From Bradyrhizobium sp. Y36 (GTDB lineage Bacteria > Pseudomonadota > Alphaproteobacteria > Rhizobiales > Xanthobacteraceae), in assembly GCF_002531575.1 (NCBI RefSeq), contig NZ_NWTI01000031.1:16571-80570 (forward strand): 64,000 nt of DNA. Reading direction: 5' to 3'. The notes beneath the pieces were generated by a model. It was not told the origin of the DNA. It ran no database searches and saw only the letters and a program-made list of their open reading frames with translations. Shown here in pieces: positions 1 through 7,895 of this stretch (its first letter is position 1; the number at the start of each line of letters is the position of its first letter). A program made the position numbers and the translations under genes.

Positions 1-150
1 GCGGTGCTGCGCGATCTCAAGGGCCTCTCCAACCTCGTCAACGACGTGCTGATGCCGCACCAGAGCGTGGCGCATGTGCGCTCCTCGATCGTGCTCGACA
101 GGCTGAAGGAAAGTTCGCGATTGCCGCTGAAGGAAATCAAGCCCGGCTGA
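1..150 (+). CDS. C-terminal fragment, probable Lrp/AsnC-family transcriptional regulator
   Basis: Only the last 49 residues are in the window; the gene begins before base 1. The fragment contains the run HVRSSIVLDRLKESSRLPL, which resembles the end of the ligand-sensing RAM domain of Lrp/AsnC regulators, where a VxxVRSSIVLxxxKxxxxLPL-like string precedes the stop. Such proteins bind DNA through an N-terminal helix-turn-helix, not visible here, and sense amino acids or related metabolites. Identification rests on this short tail alone. The next gene on the same strand starts 72 bases later. Confidence 0.6.
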   Translation, partial: AVLRDLKGLSNLVNDVLMPHQSVAHVRSSIVLDRLKESSRLPLKEIKPG

Positions 151-222
151 AATCGAGGGAACTACGTCATTCGCGCTCCCCGCGCGGTCTGCGATGATCC
201 CAACCAATCCGGAGATTCAACC

Positions 223-534
223 ATGGCCCTGCAGCTTCGACCGAACTGCGAATATTGCGATTGCGACCTGCCGCCGGATGCGACGAACGCGCGGATCTGC
301 TCCTATGAATGCACGTTCTGCGCGGACTGCGTCGAGACAAAACTCTTCAACGTCTGCCCGAACTGCGGCGGCGGTTTTGCGCCGCGCCCGATCCGGCCGA
401 CGCAGGAATGGCGCGCGGGCGTCTGCACGAGCAGGCAGGCGCCGTCGGACAAGCGGGTGCATTTGAAATACAGCGTCGAGGACGTCGCAGCGCATTGCGC
501 GCGGGTCCGCGACGTGCCGCCGGAGAGGCGGTAG
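223..534 (+). CDS. DUF1272 domain protein, cysteine-rich, likely zinc-binding
   Basis: This is a 103-residue protein. The first 60 residues carry a dense set of cysteines (CEYC, then C, C, CTFC, C and CPNC) typical of DUF1272, a small family of unknown function that looks like a double zinc ribbon. The ATG at 223 follows a GGAG at normal distance. The last 35 residues (RPTQEWRAGV onward) are polar and not cysteine-rich. Cellular role is unknown; small zinc-ribbon proteins often act in protein or nucleic-acid contacts, but nothing here shows which. A palindromic repeat follows directly. Confidence 0.85.
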   Translation: MALQLRPNCEYCDCDLPPDATNARICSYECTFCADCVETKLFNVCPNCGGGFAPRPIRPTQEWRAGVCTSRQAPSDKRVHLKYSVEDVAAHCARVRDVPPERR

Positions 535-544
535 GTTCGAGGCC

Positions 545-622
545 GTCGTTCCGGGGCGCGCAAAGCGCGAACCCGGAACCTCGAGATTCCGGGTTCGATG
601 CTTCGCATCGCCCTGGAATGAC
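545..622. repeat. Imperfect palindromic intergenic repeat, family A copy 1
   Basis: Outer arms of the type GTCGTTCCGGGG and CCCTGGAATGAC enclose a second pair, AACCCGGAA and TTCCGGGTT. The same design recurs at 6976-7078 and 48293-48375. It sits between convergent genes (DUF1272 and fumarylacetoacetase) and could fold into a long hairpin that ends transcription from both sides. This is a non-coding dispersed element. Confidence 0.8.
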
Positions 623-629
623 AGTGATC

Positions 630-1901
630 CTACTCCGCCGCGAGAATCGTCCCCTCGACCTCACCGAACCCGACGCGATAGCCGTTGCCCTGGCACCAGC
701 CGCGCATCACGAGGCTGTCGCCGTCTTCCAGGAACGAACGCTTGGCGCCACCGGGGAGCTCGACCGGCTCGGTACCGTTCCAGCTGATCTCGAGCAGGCT
801 GCCGCGCTGATTCTTCTCCGGGCCGGAGATCGTGCCGCTGCCGAGGAGATCGCCGACATTCATGGCGCAGCCGGAGGAGGCGTGGTGCATCAGCTGCTGC
901 ACTGACGACCAATACATGTATTTGAAACTGGTGCGGCTGATGCTCGCAGGCGCGTTGGCCCCGGCCGCACGCAAGGACACATCCAGCTCGACATCATAGT
1001 TCTGCGGCCTGGTCTGCCTGAGATAATCGAGCGGCACCGGCTCCTGCTCCGGTCCCTTCAGCCGGAACGGCTCCAGCGCCTCGCGCGTCACCACCCACGG
1101 GCTGATCGAGGTCGCAAAGGCCTTGGCGAGGAACGGCCCGAGCGGCACATATTCCCATTGCTGGATGTCGCGCGCGCTCCAGTCGTTGAGCAGCACGAAG
1201 CCGAAGATCATCTCCTCGGCCTGGCTCTCCGTCAGCATGCCGCCCATCGGCGAGGGCTGACCGATGACAACACCGATCTCCAGCTCGAAATCGAGTCGCT
1301 TGCAGGGACCGAAGCTCGGCACCTCCACATTCGGCGGCTTGAGCTGTCCGCGCGGGCGCTTCACCTTCGTGCCCGACACCACGACCGTGGAGGCGCGGCC
1401 GTTATAGGCGATCGGCATGTGCAGCCAGTTCGGCTGCAGCGCATTGTCCTTGCCGCGGAACATCACGCCGACATTGGTGGCGTGCTCCTTCGACGAATAG
1501 AAATCGGTGTAGCCGGAGACGGCGAACGGCAGGTGCAGCCTGGCGTCGCGCATCGGCACCAGCGCGCGGCTGCGCAGCTCCTCGTTGTCGCGCAGCTCCG
1601 GATGATCATGGCGCAACAATTCGCTGATCCGCGCGCGCGTCCTGGTCCACACCTTCGGCCCCAGCGCCATGAATGGATTGAGCGAGCCTCCCGAGAACAC
1701 GCCGAGCGGACCGACCTCGAGCCGACAATCCTGCTCCAGCTCCCAGAGATCGAGCACATATTCGCCGATCGCGACACCGATGCGAGGCGTCGGATTGCCG
1801 GGGGTCGAGAACACGCCATAGGGCAGGTTCTGGATCGGGAAGTCGGAAGAAGGATCGACCTCGATGAAGGAGCGGAGGCTGGGGTCGTTGGGGTGGGGCA
1901 T
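630..1901 (-). CDS. fahA: Fumarylacetoacetase (last step of the homogentisate pathway)
   Basis: This 423-residue enzyme hydrolyses fumarylacetoacetate to fumarate and acetoacetate in the cytoplasm. Family marks are the FTDFYSS-like segment (SGYTDFYSSKEHATNVG), the RGKDNALQPNW stretch, the metal-binding DFELEIGVVIG and the conserved NDWSARDIQQWEYVPLGPF. Length fits the family. The ATG at 1901 was chosen over an upstream in-frame start at 1934 because homologues begin near here and GGGA precedes it. It lies downstream of hmgA on the same strand, separated by a 177-base repeat element, so it probably ends the operon. The maleylacetoacetate isomerase gene expected between the two steps is not in this window. 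Confidence 0.96.
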   Translation of the reverse strand: MPHPNDPSLRSFIEVDPSSDFPIQNLPYGVFSTPGNPTPRIGVAIGEYVLDLWELEQDCRLEVGPLGVFSGGSLNPFMALGPKVWTRTRARISELLRHDHPELRDNEELRSRALVPMRDARLHLPFAVSGYTDFYSSKEHATNVGVMFRGKDNALQPNWLHMPIAYNGRASTVVVSGTKVKRPRGQLKPPNVEVPSFGPCKRLDFELEIGVVIGQPSPMGGMLTESQAEEMIFGFVLLNDWSARDIQQWEYVPLGPFLAKAFATSISPWVVTREALEPFRLKGPEQEPVPLDYLRQTRPQNYDVELDVSLRAAGANAPASISRTSFKYMYWSSVQQLMHHASSGCAMNVGDLLGSGTISGPEKNQRGSLLEISWNGTEPVELPGGAKRSFLEDGDSLVMRGWCQGNGYRVGFGEVEGTILAAE

Positions 1902-1930
1902 TGGTTTCCCGTGGCACGGCGGTGACGGTG

Positions 1931-2107
1931 TCACCCTCCCCTGGAGGGGGAGGGTCGGCTCATATTGAGCGCAGCGAAATATGAGACGGGGTGGGGTGAT
2001 CTCTCAACACGGGCAGTGTTCCCTGCGGAAAGATGTCACCCCACCCCGCTACGCATTCCGCTTCGCTGCATGCGTAGCGACCCTCCCCTTCCAGGGGAGG
2101 GTAAGAG
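1931..2107. repeat. Long palindromic element, family B copy 1
   Basis: About 177 bases with nested inverted repeats: outer arms CCCTCCCCTGGAGGGGGAGGG and a mirror ending CCAGGGGAGGG, plus an inner pair around GGGGTGGGGTGA and TCACCCCACCCC. A near-identical element lies at 35748-35908. It fills almost the whole gap between hmgA and fahA, so it must be read through if the two are co-transcribed. It has no convincing coding content. Confidence 0.85.
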
Positions 2108-2110
2108 GCC

Positions 2111-3457
2111 TCACGGCTTGCTCGGATCGAACCGCTTCTCCAGACCTTTCCAGCAATCCGCGTAATCGTCCTGGAGCGTGGGCGCATTCGCCGCATGCGC
2201 GGTGACGCGCTGCGGATAGCGGGTCTCGAACATGAAGGCCATGGTGCCCGTGAGCTTCACCGGCTTCAACTCGCCATTGCTGGCATGCTCGAACGCGTCG
2301 CGATCGGGACCGTGCGGCAGCATGCAATTGTGCAGGCTCATGCCGCCGGGCACGAAGCCCTGCGGCTTGGCGTCGTAGACGCCGTAGATCAGGCCCATGA
2401 ACTCGCTCATGATGTTCATGTGGTACCAGGGCGGACGGAAGGTGTTGTCGGCCACCATCCAGCGCTCGGGGAAGATGACGAAGTCGATATTCGCGGTGCC
2501 CGCGGTCTCCGACGGCGAGGTCAGCACCGTGAAGATCGAGGGATCGGGATGGTCGAAGCCGATCGCGCCGACCGGCGAGAAGGTGCGCAGATCGTATTTG
2601 TAAGGCGCGTAATTGCCGTGCCAGGCGACGACGTCGATCGGCGAATGCGGCAAGGTCGTCTTGAACAGCGACCCGCCCCATTTCACGAACAGCTCGCTCG
2701 GCGTGTCCTTGTCCTCGTAATGCGCGACGGGGGTGAGGAAGTCGCGCGCGTTGGCAAGGCAGTTGGCGCCGATCGGACCGCGCTCCGGCAGCGTGAAGGC
2801 GCCGCCGTAATTCTCGCAGAGATAGCCGCGCGCCGGCCCGTTCGGAATTTCGACGCGGAACTTGACGCCGCGCGGGATCACCACGATCTCGCCGGGCTCG
2901 GCATCGATACGGCCGAATTCGGTGACGAGACGCAGATTGCCCTGCTGCAGCACGAACATCAGCTCGCCATCCGCATTGTAGAAATGCTGATCCACCATCG
3001 ACCTGGTGATGAGGTAGACATGCGCGGCCATGCCGGCCTGCGTGTTGACGTCACCCGCCGTCGTCATCGTCTGCACGCCATGAACGAAGGTGACGTCATC
3101 CTTCGGCAACGGCGTCGGATCCCAGCGCATCTGCGCGATCGGCAGGTCGTATTCATGGCATGGCGCCGAACGCCACAGCCCGGCATCGACCTTCTCGAAG
3201 CGACCGGAATGCTTCACCGAGGGACGGATGCGATAGAGCCACGAGCGCTCGTTGGTGCCGCGCGGCGCGGTGAAGGGCGAGCCGGACAATTGCTCGGCGT
3301 AAAGCCCGTACGCGCAGCGCTGCGGCGAGTTGCGCCCGATCGGCAGCGCACCCGGCAGCGCCTCGGTTTCAAAACTGTTGCCGAAGCCGGACATGTAGCC
3401 CGGCGTCACCTGCGCCGAACTGCGGATGATCTGGTCAGGCGAGGTGTTGATGTTCAT
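2111..3457 (-). CDS. hmgA: Homogentisate 1,2-dioxygenase
   Basis: This 448-residue non-haem iron dioxygenase opens the ring of homogentisate to give maleylacetoacetate in tyrosine, phenylalanine and aryl-acetate breakdown. The N terminus has the family signature YMSGFGNSFETEALPGALP. Iron ligands are visible in WYHMNIMSEFMG (His and Glu) and GMSLHNCMLPHGPD (His). The ATG at 3457 was chosen because AAGGAGGAGG lies just before it and homologues start with the same spacing. This ribosome site overlaps the stop codon of the upstream MBL gene, with only two bases between the two genes, so translational coupling is likely. Confidence 0.97.
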   Translation of the reverse strand: MNINTSPDQIIRSSAQVTPGYMSGFGNSFETEALPGALPIGRNSPQRCAYGLYAEQLSGSPFTAPRGTNERSWLYRIRPSVKHSGRFEKVDAGLWRSAPCHEYDLPIAQMRWDPTPLPKDDVTFVHGVQTMTTAGDVNTQAGMAAHVYLITRSMVDQHFYNADGELMFVLQQGNLRLVTEFGRIDAEPGEIVVIPRGVKFRVEIPNGPARGYLCENYGGAFTLPERGPIGANCLANARDFLTPVAHYEDKDTPSELFVKWGGSLFKTTLPHSPIDVVAWHGNYAPYKYDLRTFSPVGAIGFDHPDPSIFTVLTSPSETAGTANIDFVIFPERWMVADNTFRPPWYHMNIMSEFMGLIYGVYDAKPQGFVPGGMSLHNCMLPHGPDRDAFEHASNGELKPVKLTGTMAFMFETRYPQRVTAHAANAPTLQDDYADCWKGLEKRFDPSKP

Positions 3458-3459
3458 GA

Positions 3460-4416
3460 CTATCCTCCTCCTTGCAAGTTCGCCCACATCTCCTGGTCGC
3501 GCTTGTCGGTCCAGATCACGGGATCGTCGATGCCCGACGCCTCGTCATAGGCGCGCGACACGTTGAACGGCAGGCAGTGCTCGTAGATGGCGAAGCTGGA
3601 GAACTTCGGATCCATCACCTCGCGCGTCGCCGCCATCGAGTCCTTCAAGCTGCGGCCCTTCGCGACCGAGATTTCGGCGGCGCCATAGAGCGAGGTGACG
3701 AAGTCGCGCGTCATCGCGATGGCCTCGCGCACCGTGGCGGTGCCCTTGAGCGCGTCGCCGCGGCCCGGCGCGATTGCCTTGGGATTGAAGTTGCGGATCT
3801 CGGTCAGCGTCATCGGCCATTCGCGTAAGTGCGCATCGCCGCAATAGCAGGCCGAGTGATATTCGATGAGGTCGCCGGAGAACATCACTTCCGCATCCGG
3901 CACCCAGGCGACGATGTCGCCGGAGGTGTGGCCGGCGCCAAGCTGCATCAGGCGCACCTCGCGCTTGCCGAGATAGATCGACATCTCGCCCTCGAAGGTC
4001 AGCGTCGGCCAGGTCAGGCCCGGAATGCTCTGCGCATCCTGGAACAGACGCGGGAAGCGGCCATATTCGGAGTCCCAATCCTGCTTGCCGCGCTCCTCGA
4101 TGAGACGATAGGTCTCCTGCGAGGCGACGATGCCTTGCGCGTGATAGGCCGAGGCGCCCAGCACGCGCACGGCGTGATAATGCGACAGCACGACATATTT
4201 GATCGGCTTGTCGGTGACGGTGCGCACGCGCTCGATCACCTTGTTCGCCATCGCGGGCGTCGCCTGCGCGTCGAACACCAGGCAGCCGTCGTCGCCGACG
4301 ATCACGGCCGTGTTCGGATCGCCCTCGGCGGTGAAGGCATAGAGATCGGTGCCGATCTCGGAGAAGGTGATCTTCTTCTCCGCGAGATCGCCGGTGGATG
4401 CGAAGTTCTTCGCCAT
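3460..4416 (-). CDS. MBL-fold metallo-hydrolase-like protein with an altered metal motif
   Basis: This 318-residue protein has the order of segments of the metallo-beta-lactamase fold: a VVLSHYH segment near residue 80, GAGHTSGDIV, MFSGDLIEYHSA and a late PGRGDAL. The usual HxHxDH metal motif reads HYHAVR, so the aspartate and last histidine are replaced. It may bind one metal or act on another substrate. The ATG at 4416 follows AAAGGA at good spacing; a TTG one codon earlier is less likely. The gene lies in the homogentisate operon between a DUF2783 gene and hmgA, so a role in aryl-acetate breakdown is inferred, but the reaction is unknown. Confidence 0.8.
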   Translation of the reverse strand: MAKNFASTGDLAEKKITFSEIGTDLYAFTAEGDPNTAVIVGDDGCLVFDAQATPAMANKVIERVRTVTDKPIKYVVLSHYHAVRVLGASAYHAQGIVASQETYRLIEERGKQDWDSEYGRFPRLFQDAQSIPGLTWPTLTFEGEMSIYLGKREVRLMQLGAGHTSGDIVAWVPDAEVMFSGDLIEYHSACYCGDAHLREWPMTLTEIRNFNPKAIAPGRGDALKGTATVREAIAMTRDFVTSLYGAAEISVAKGRSLKDSMAATREVMDPKFSSFAIYEHCLPFNVSRAYDEASGIDDPVIWTDKRDQEMWANLQGGG

Positions 4417-4440
4417 CAATTCGTCCTTTGAGTCCTGAGG

Positions 4441-4665
4441 TTATTGTTGTTGCTGTTGCTGCTGCTGGCCGTCGATCATGCGGCGCTTGGCGAGCCCGAT
4501 CGCCTCACGCAGCACGTCGATATCACCGATATGGTTGGCGAGGATCAGCACCAGCGCCGAGTCGAAATCGGCGCTCTGCTCCCCGGTGAGGCCACGATGC
4601 GCTTCGACGATGGCGCGAAAGGCATCGTCGGGTCGCGCGAAATTGGAGCTGGTGGACAAGGGCAT
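4441..4665 (-). CDS. DUF2783 small protein with poly-glutamine tail; possible hydroxylase partner
   Basis: This 74-residue protein begins MPLSTSSNFARPDDAF and contains ADFDSALVLILANHIGD, matching the small DUF2783 family often found beside FAD-dependent hydroxylases. It ends in eight glutamines coded by a CAA/CAG run that reaches the stop codon. The ATG at 4665 has GAGG six bases upstream. It sits 22 bases after the FAD hydroxylase gene. In Pseudomonas putida U, 3-hydroxyphenylacetate hydroxylase is described as a large flavoprotein (MhaA) plus a small coupling protein (MhaB). The same layout next to hmgA suggests, but does not prove, that this protein has that role. Confidence 0.75.
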   Translation of the reverse strand: MPLSTSSNFARPDDAFRAIVEAHRGLTGEQSADFDSALVLILANHIGDIDVLREAIGLAKRRMIDGQQQQQQQQ

Positions 4666-4687
4666 GCGAAACCTCGATTCGAATCCT

Positions 4688-6316
4688 TCAGTTCAGGCCT
4701 TGTGCACGCGACAGCGCCGCGACGACGGCTTCGCGCGTCGGATGGCGGAAGCGCGCCGCGACATAGCCGTCGGGCCTGAGCAGGTAGGCCGTGCCGGGCT
4801 CGGCATCATAACGTTTCGTGACGAGGCCCGAGGGATCGGCAAGTCCGCTGCCACCGATCCGAATATTCCTGACGCCCCCGGGCGGATCGAGCGCGGCGCC
4901 ATTGCTGAACGACAGCAGGGTGAAGTCCGTTCCACCCTTGCGGAAGGCATCCGTCAGGTAGGCCGGCTCGGCGATCGGGGCATCGAGCATGGAGCAGCCC
5001 GGAGGCGGACCGCCGCGCCAGGAATCTGCATCGCGCGATGACAGCGGCGAGTCGTAGCTGCACGGCACCGACAGCCGCCCGCCATTGACCATGCGCTTGC
5101 CGAACTCGGTCTCCTTGGCGAGCGACAGCACGGCCTTGCGCAGCCGCGCTTCCTGGTGCGAGTTCGGCGCCATGAAGTCGGTCGAGCGGGTGGATTCGCG
5201 GATGTTCTCGTCGGCCGCCATGCTGCGCTCGGTGTGGTAGCTCTCCAGCAGGCTCGCGGGTGAGGTGCCGCGCAGCACGCGGTCGAGCTTCCAGGAAAGA
5301 TTTTCCGCGTCCTCTAACCCCGAATTCGCGCCACGTGCCCCGAACGGCGAGACCTGATGCGCCGAATCGCCCGCGAAGATCACGCGGCCATGGATGAAGC
5401 GGTCCATCCGCCGGCACTGGAATTTGTAGAGCGAGATCCACTCGAACTCGAACTTGTCGTGACCGAGCATGCGCGCGATCCGGGGCCGCACATTCTCCGG
5501 CTTCCTCTCGATCACGGGATCGGCGTGGCGATTGAGCTGAAGATCGATGCGCCAGACGTCGTCGGGCTGCCGGTGCAGCAGCGCGGAGCGGCCGGCATGA
5601 AATGGCGGATCGAACCAGAACCAGCGCTCGGTCGGGAATTCCGCGGTCATCTTGACGTCGGCGATCAGGAACTGGTCCTCGAACACCTGGCCGGCAAACT
5701 CGGCGCCGACCATCTGCCGCAGCGAGGAGCGTGCGCCGTCGCAGGCGATGACATACTGCGCATGCAGGCGATAGGCGCCCTCCGGCGTCTCGATCGTCAG
5801 CGCCACGCCGTCGTTGCGCTGCTCCAGCGCCGTCACCTTGTTACGCCAGCGCAGGTCGACCTCGGGCAGATCCTGGATGCGATCGACCAGATAGGCCTCG
5901 GCGTAATATTGCTGGAGGTTGATGAAGGCCGGCCGCTTGTGGCCGTCCTCGGGCAGGAGGTTGAACTGATAGAGCTGGGAGTCGCCGTGGAAGATGCGGC
6001 CGACGCTCCACACCACGCCCTTGGCGACCATGCGGTCGCCGACGCCGAGCCGGTCCCAATATTCCAGCGACCGCTTCGAGAAGCAGATCGCGCGCGAGCC
6101 CTCGCCGATGCGGTCGGCGTCATCCAGAAGGACGACGCGCTGGCCGCGTTGGGCGAGATCGATCGCCAGCGACAAACCGACCGGGCCGGCGCCGACAACC
6201 ACGACCGGATGCTCGGCCGTGCCGTGGCCGGTGCGGTCCTGATCGGGATGGCGGCGATAGCCGAACTGGGTTTTGGCTTGGTGTGTGTTGACCTGATGTG
6301 TCTTGGCCTGCGCCAT
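4688..6316 (-). CDS. FAD-dependent aromatic hydroxylase, candidate 3-hydroxyphenylacetate 6-hydroxylase
   Basis: This 542-residue flavoprotein monooxygenase is of the PheA/TfdB/MhpA type. Near residue 40 is the dinucleotide-binding GAGPVGLSLAIDLAQRG. A DG motif (VIACDGARSSLRQMVGAEF) lies near residue 190, and the second FAD motif VIFAGDSAHQVSPFGARGAN lies near residue 320. A C-terminal thioredoxin-like region follows. Such enzymes hydroxylate phenolic rings using NAD(P)H and oxygen. As first gene of an operon with a DUF2783 gene and hmgA, the likely product is homogentisate, with 3-hydroxyphenylacetate as the best substrate guess. The ATG at 6316 has GAGG upstream. The first 30 residues are polar and not family-like. 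Confidence 0.85.
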   Translation of the reverse strand: MAQAKTHQVNTHQAKTQFGYRRHPDQDRTGHGTAEHPVVVVGAGPVGLSLAIDLAQRGQRVVLLDDADRIGEGSRAICFSKRSLEYWDRLGVGDRMVAKGVVWSVGRIFHGDSQLYQFNLLPEDGHKRPAFINLQQYYAEAYLVDRIQDLPEVDLRWRNKVTALEQRNDGVALTIETPEGAYRLHAQYVIACDGARSSLRQMVGAEFAGQVFEDQFLIADVKMTAEFPTERWFWFDPPFHAGRSALLHRQPDDVWRIDLQLNRHADPVIERKPENVRPRIARMLGHDKFEFEWISLYKFQCRRMDRFIHGRVIFAGDSAHQVSPFGARGANSGLEDAENLSWKLDRVLRGTSPASLLESYHTERSMAADENIRESTRSTDFMAPNSHQEARLRKAVLSLAKETEFGKRMVNGGRLSVPCSYDSPLSSRDADSWRGGPPPGCSMLDAPIAEPAYLTDAFRKGGTDFTLLSFSNGAALDPPGGVRNIRIGGSGLADPSGLVTKRYDAEPGTAYLLRPDGYVAARFRHPTREAVVAALSRAQGLN

Positions 6317-6424
6317 ACACGAACCTCGGCTATGGTCAGGAGAGCACTGATCTGCTAGATAGTCTCACGTGCAACCATTTTGGACCGGAGCCGGCCGGCC
6401 GTCAACTGGAATTCGGAGCGCCCC
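6317..6424. promoter_or_regulatory. Divergent promoter region of the homogentisate operon and MarR gene
   Basis: A 108-base gap separates the two divergent starts, so both promoters and the probable MarR operator must lie here. A short inverted repeat ATCT-GCT-AGAT is at 6350-6360, and a palindromic GCCGGCCGGC lies closer to the MarR gene. Neither is long enough to be called the operator with confidence. The region is assigned by position and gene orientation. Confidence 0.5.
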
Positions 6425-6967
6425 TTGGCAAGGACATCCAGCGACACCGCACTGAAGACGCGCGAGGCCGATGAGGCTTCACCGCGGCTAAAAGCAAGGC
6501 TCGACCTGTTCAAGTTCGTGCCGTTCCGCCTCAACCGGCTCGCAGCCGAGGTCAGTTCCGCGCTCTCGGTCGAATATGAAGATCGGCATGGTCTCGACAT
6601 TCCGGCCTGGCGCGTGATCGCCACGCTCGGGTTCCGCAACGACGCCTGCAGCGCGCAGTACATCGCGCAATGCACCCGCACGCACAAATCCACCATCAGC
6701 CGCGCGGTGACCATGCTGCTCACCGAAGCCCTGATCGAGCGCGTCGAGAACGAGGCCGACCGCCGCGAATTCCGCCTGCAGCTCAGCAAGAAGGGCCGCG
6801 CGCTCTACGAAGAGCTGTTCCCGCGCCTGCTGCGGCGGGAAGATGATATCCTCGCCTGCCTCTCCACGCAGGAGCGCAAGCAGCTCTCAATGCTGCTCGG
6901 CAAGATCGAGGAGAGTCTCGACCTGATCCAGACCAGCAAGGAAGCGGACGCCAAGCAGGCGTATTGA
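6425..6967 (+). CDS. MarR-family transcriptional regulator of the homogentisate operon
   Basis: This 180-residue winged-helix protein has a first helix FVPFRLNRLAAEVSSALS, the WRVIATLGF segment, the recognition region THKSTISRAVTMLLTEALIERVENEADRR (residues about 90-120) and a C-terminal dimer helix. MarR proteins usually repress a divergent operon until an aromatic ligand binds. The start is taken as TTG at 6425 because GGAG lies six bases upstream; an in-frame TTG at 6380 has no ribosome site. Divergence from the FAD hydroxylase gene argues that it controls this operon and its own expression. Confidence 0.9.
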   Translation: MARTSSDTALKTREADEASPRLKARLDLFKFVPFRLNRLAAEVSSALSVEYEDRHGLDIPAWRVIATLGFRNDACSAQYIAQCTRTHKSTISRAVTMLLTEALIERVENEADRREFRLQLSKKGRALYEELFPRLLRREDDILACLSTQERKQLSMLLGKIEESLDLIQTSKEADAKQAY

Positions 6968-6975
6968 TTTCCGCT

Positions 6976-7078
6976 GTCATTCCGGGGTGCCGCAAAGCGG
7001 CGAACCCGGAATCTATCGTGCCACCGGTTACGTCGATCGATGGATTCCGGGTTCGCGCTACGCGCGCCCCGGAATGAC
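6976..7078. repeat. Imperfect palindromic intergenic repeat, family A copy 2
   Basis: Outer arms GTCATTCCGGGG and CCCCGGAATGAC and inner arms GAACCCGGAATC and GATTCCGGGTTC surround a variable centre. It fills the gap between two convergent genes (MarR end at 6967, lactonase-like gene end at 7089), a position that suits a two-way transcription terminator. Confidence 0.85.
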
Positions 7079-7088
7079 GGCCCAGCCG

Positions 7089-7895
7089 CTATCTCGCAAA
7101 CGACCGCGACGGCGGCAGGTGCAGCGCCCAGGCGTCGACCTTGTCGCTGGCACGCGGATAGATCTCCGTCACAACAGGATCGTGGCCGGGAATGAATCGA
7201 TCGGGATGGCCGGCGAGGCGCTCGATGGTTTCCCAGCCGACCGCCATGTCGCCGACATTGTAGACGATCGGAAACGGGCTGCGCCGCTGCAGATTGGCGT
7301 AGTAATGTGCGGCATCGGATGCCAGCACCACCGGCCCGCGCGCAGTCTCGACCTTGACCACCTGCAATCCGTCAGAATGGCCACCGACACGATGCACGGT
7401 GACGCCGGGCGCGACCTCGCCGTCGCCCGAATAGAAATTGACGCGCTCGCCATAGACATGGCGCACCATCTGGGTGACGTGCTCGACCGAGAACGGATGT
7501 CGCAGCAGGCCGTTACACATGCAGCGCCCCGTCGCATAGGCCATCTCGCGTTCCTGGAGATGGAAGCGCGCGTTCGGGAAGCGATCGAGATTGCCGGCAT
7601 GGTCGTAATGCAGATGCGTCACGATGACGTCGGGAATGCTCGACGCCGCAACGCCAAAGCGCTCCAGCGCGTCGACCGGATTGAGCGTCAGCTTGCGCGC
7701 CCGCGCGCTCGCCTCCTCGGCATTGAAGCCGGTATCGACCAGGATGTCGCGGCCGTGCCCTCGGATCAGCCAGACGAAATAGTCGAGGTCCTGCGCCGCG
7801 CTGTCATGCGGATCGGGCTGAAGGAAGTTCATGCTGGGGGTGCGCGGCGACATCGTCGCATAGCGCAGGGCGTAGATTTCGTAGGCGTTTCCCAT
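7089..7895 (-). CDS. N-acyl-homoserine-lactonase-like MBL-fold hydrolase
   Basis: This 268-residue metallo-beta-lactamase-fold enzyme has the complete two-metal motif THLHYDHAG (His94, His96, Asp98, His99), the bridging region VLASDAAHYYANL and a late GHDPVV. Overall length and layout resemble the AttM/AiiA lactonase branch, which opens the lactone ring of quorum-sensing signals, but related enzymes act on other esters and lactones. It has no signal peptide, so it is cytoplasmic. The ATG at 7895 was preferred over an upstream start at 7973 because homologues start at MGNAYEIYAL; the ribosome site is weak. Its promoter lies in a region with a perfect CRP-type site. Confidence 0.8.
   Translation of the reverse strand: MGNAYEIYALRYATMSPRTPSMNFLQPDPHDSAAQDLDYFVWLIRGHGRDILVDTGFNAEEASARARKLTLNPVDALERFGVAASSIPDVIVTHLHYDHAGNLDRFPNARFHLQEREMAYATGRCMCNGLLRHPFSVEHVTQMVRHVYGERVNFYSGDGEVAPGVTVHRVGGHSDGLQVVKVETARGPVVLASDAAHYYANLQRRSPFPIVYNVGDMAVGWETIERLAGHPDRFIPGHDPVVTEIYPRASDKVDAWALHLPPSRSFAR

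Noticed and set aside
6350..6360. ATCT-GCT-AGAT as the MarR operator
   Set aside because: Four-base arms are too short to support an operator call; kept only as a note within the promoter region.
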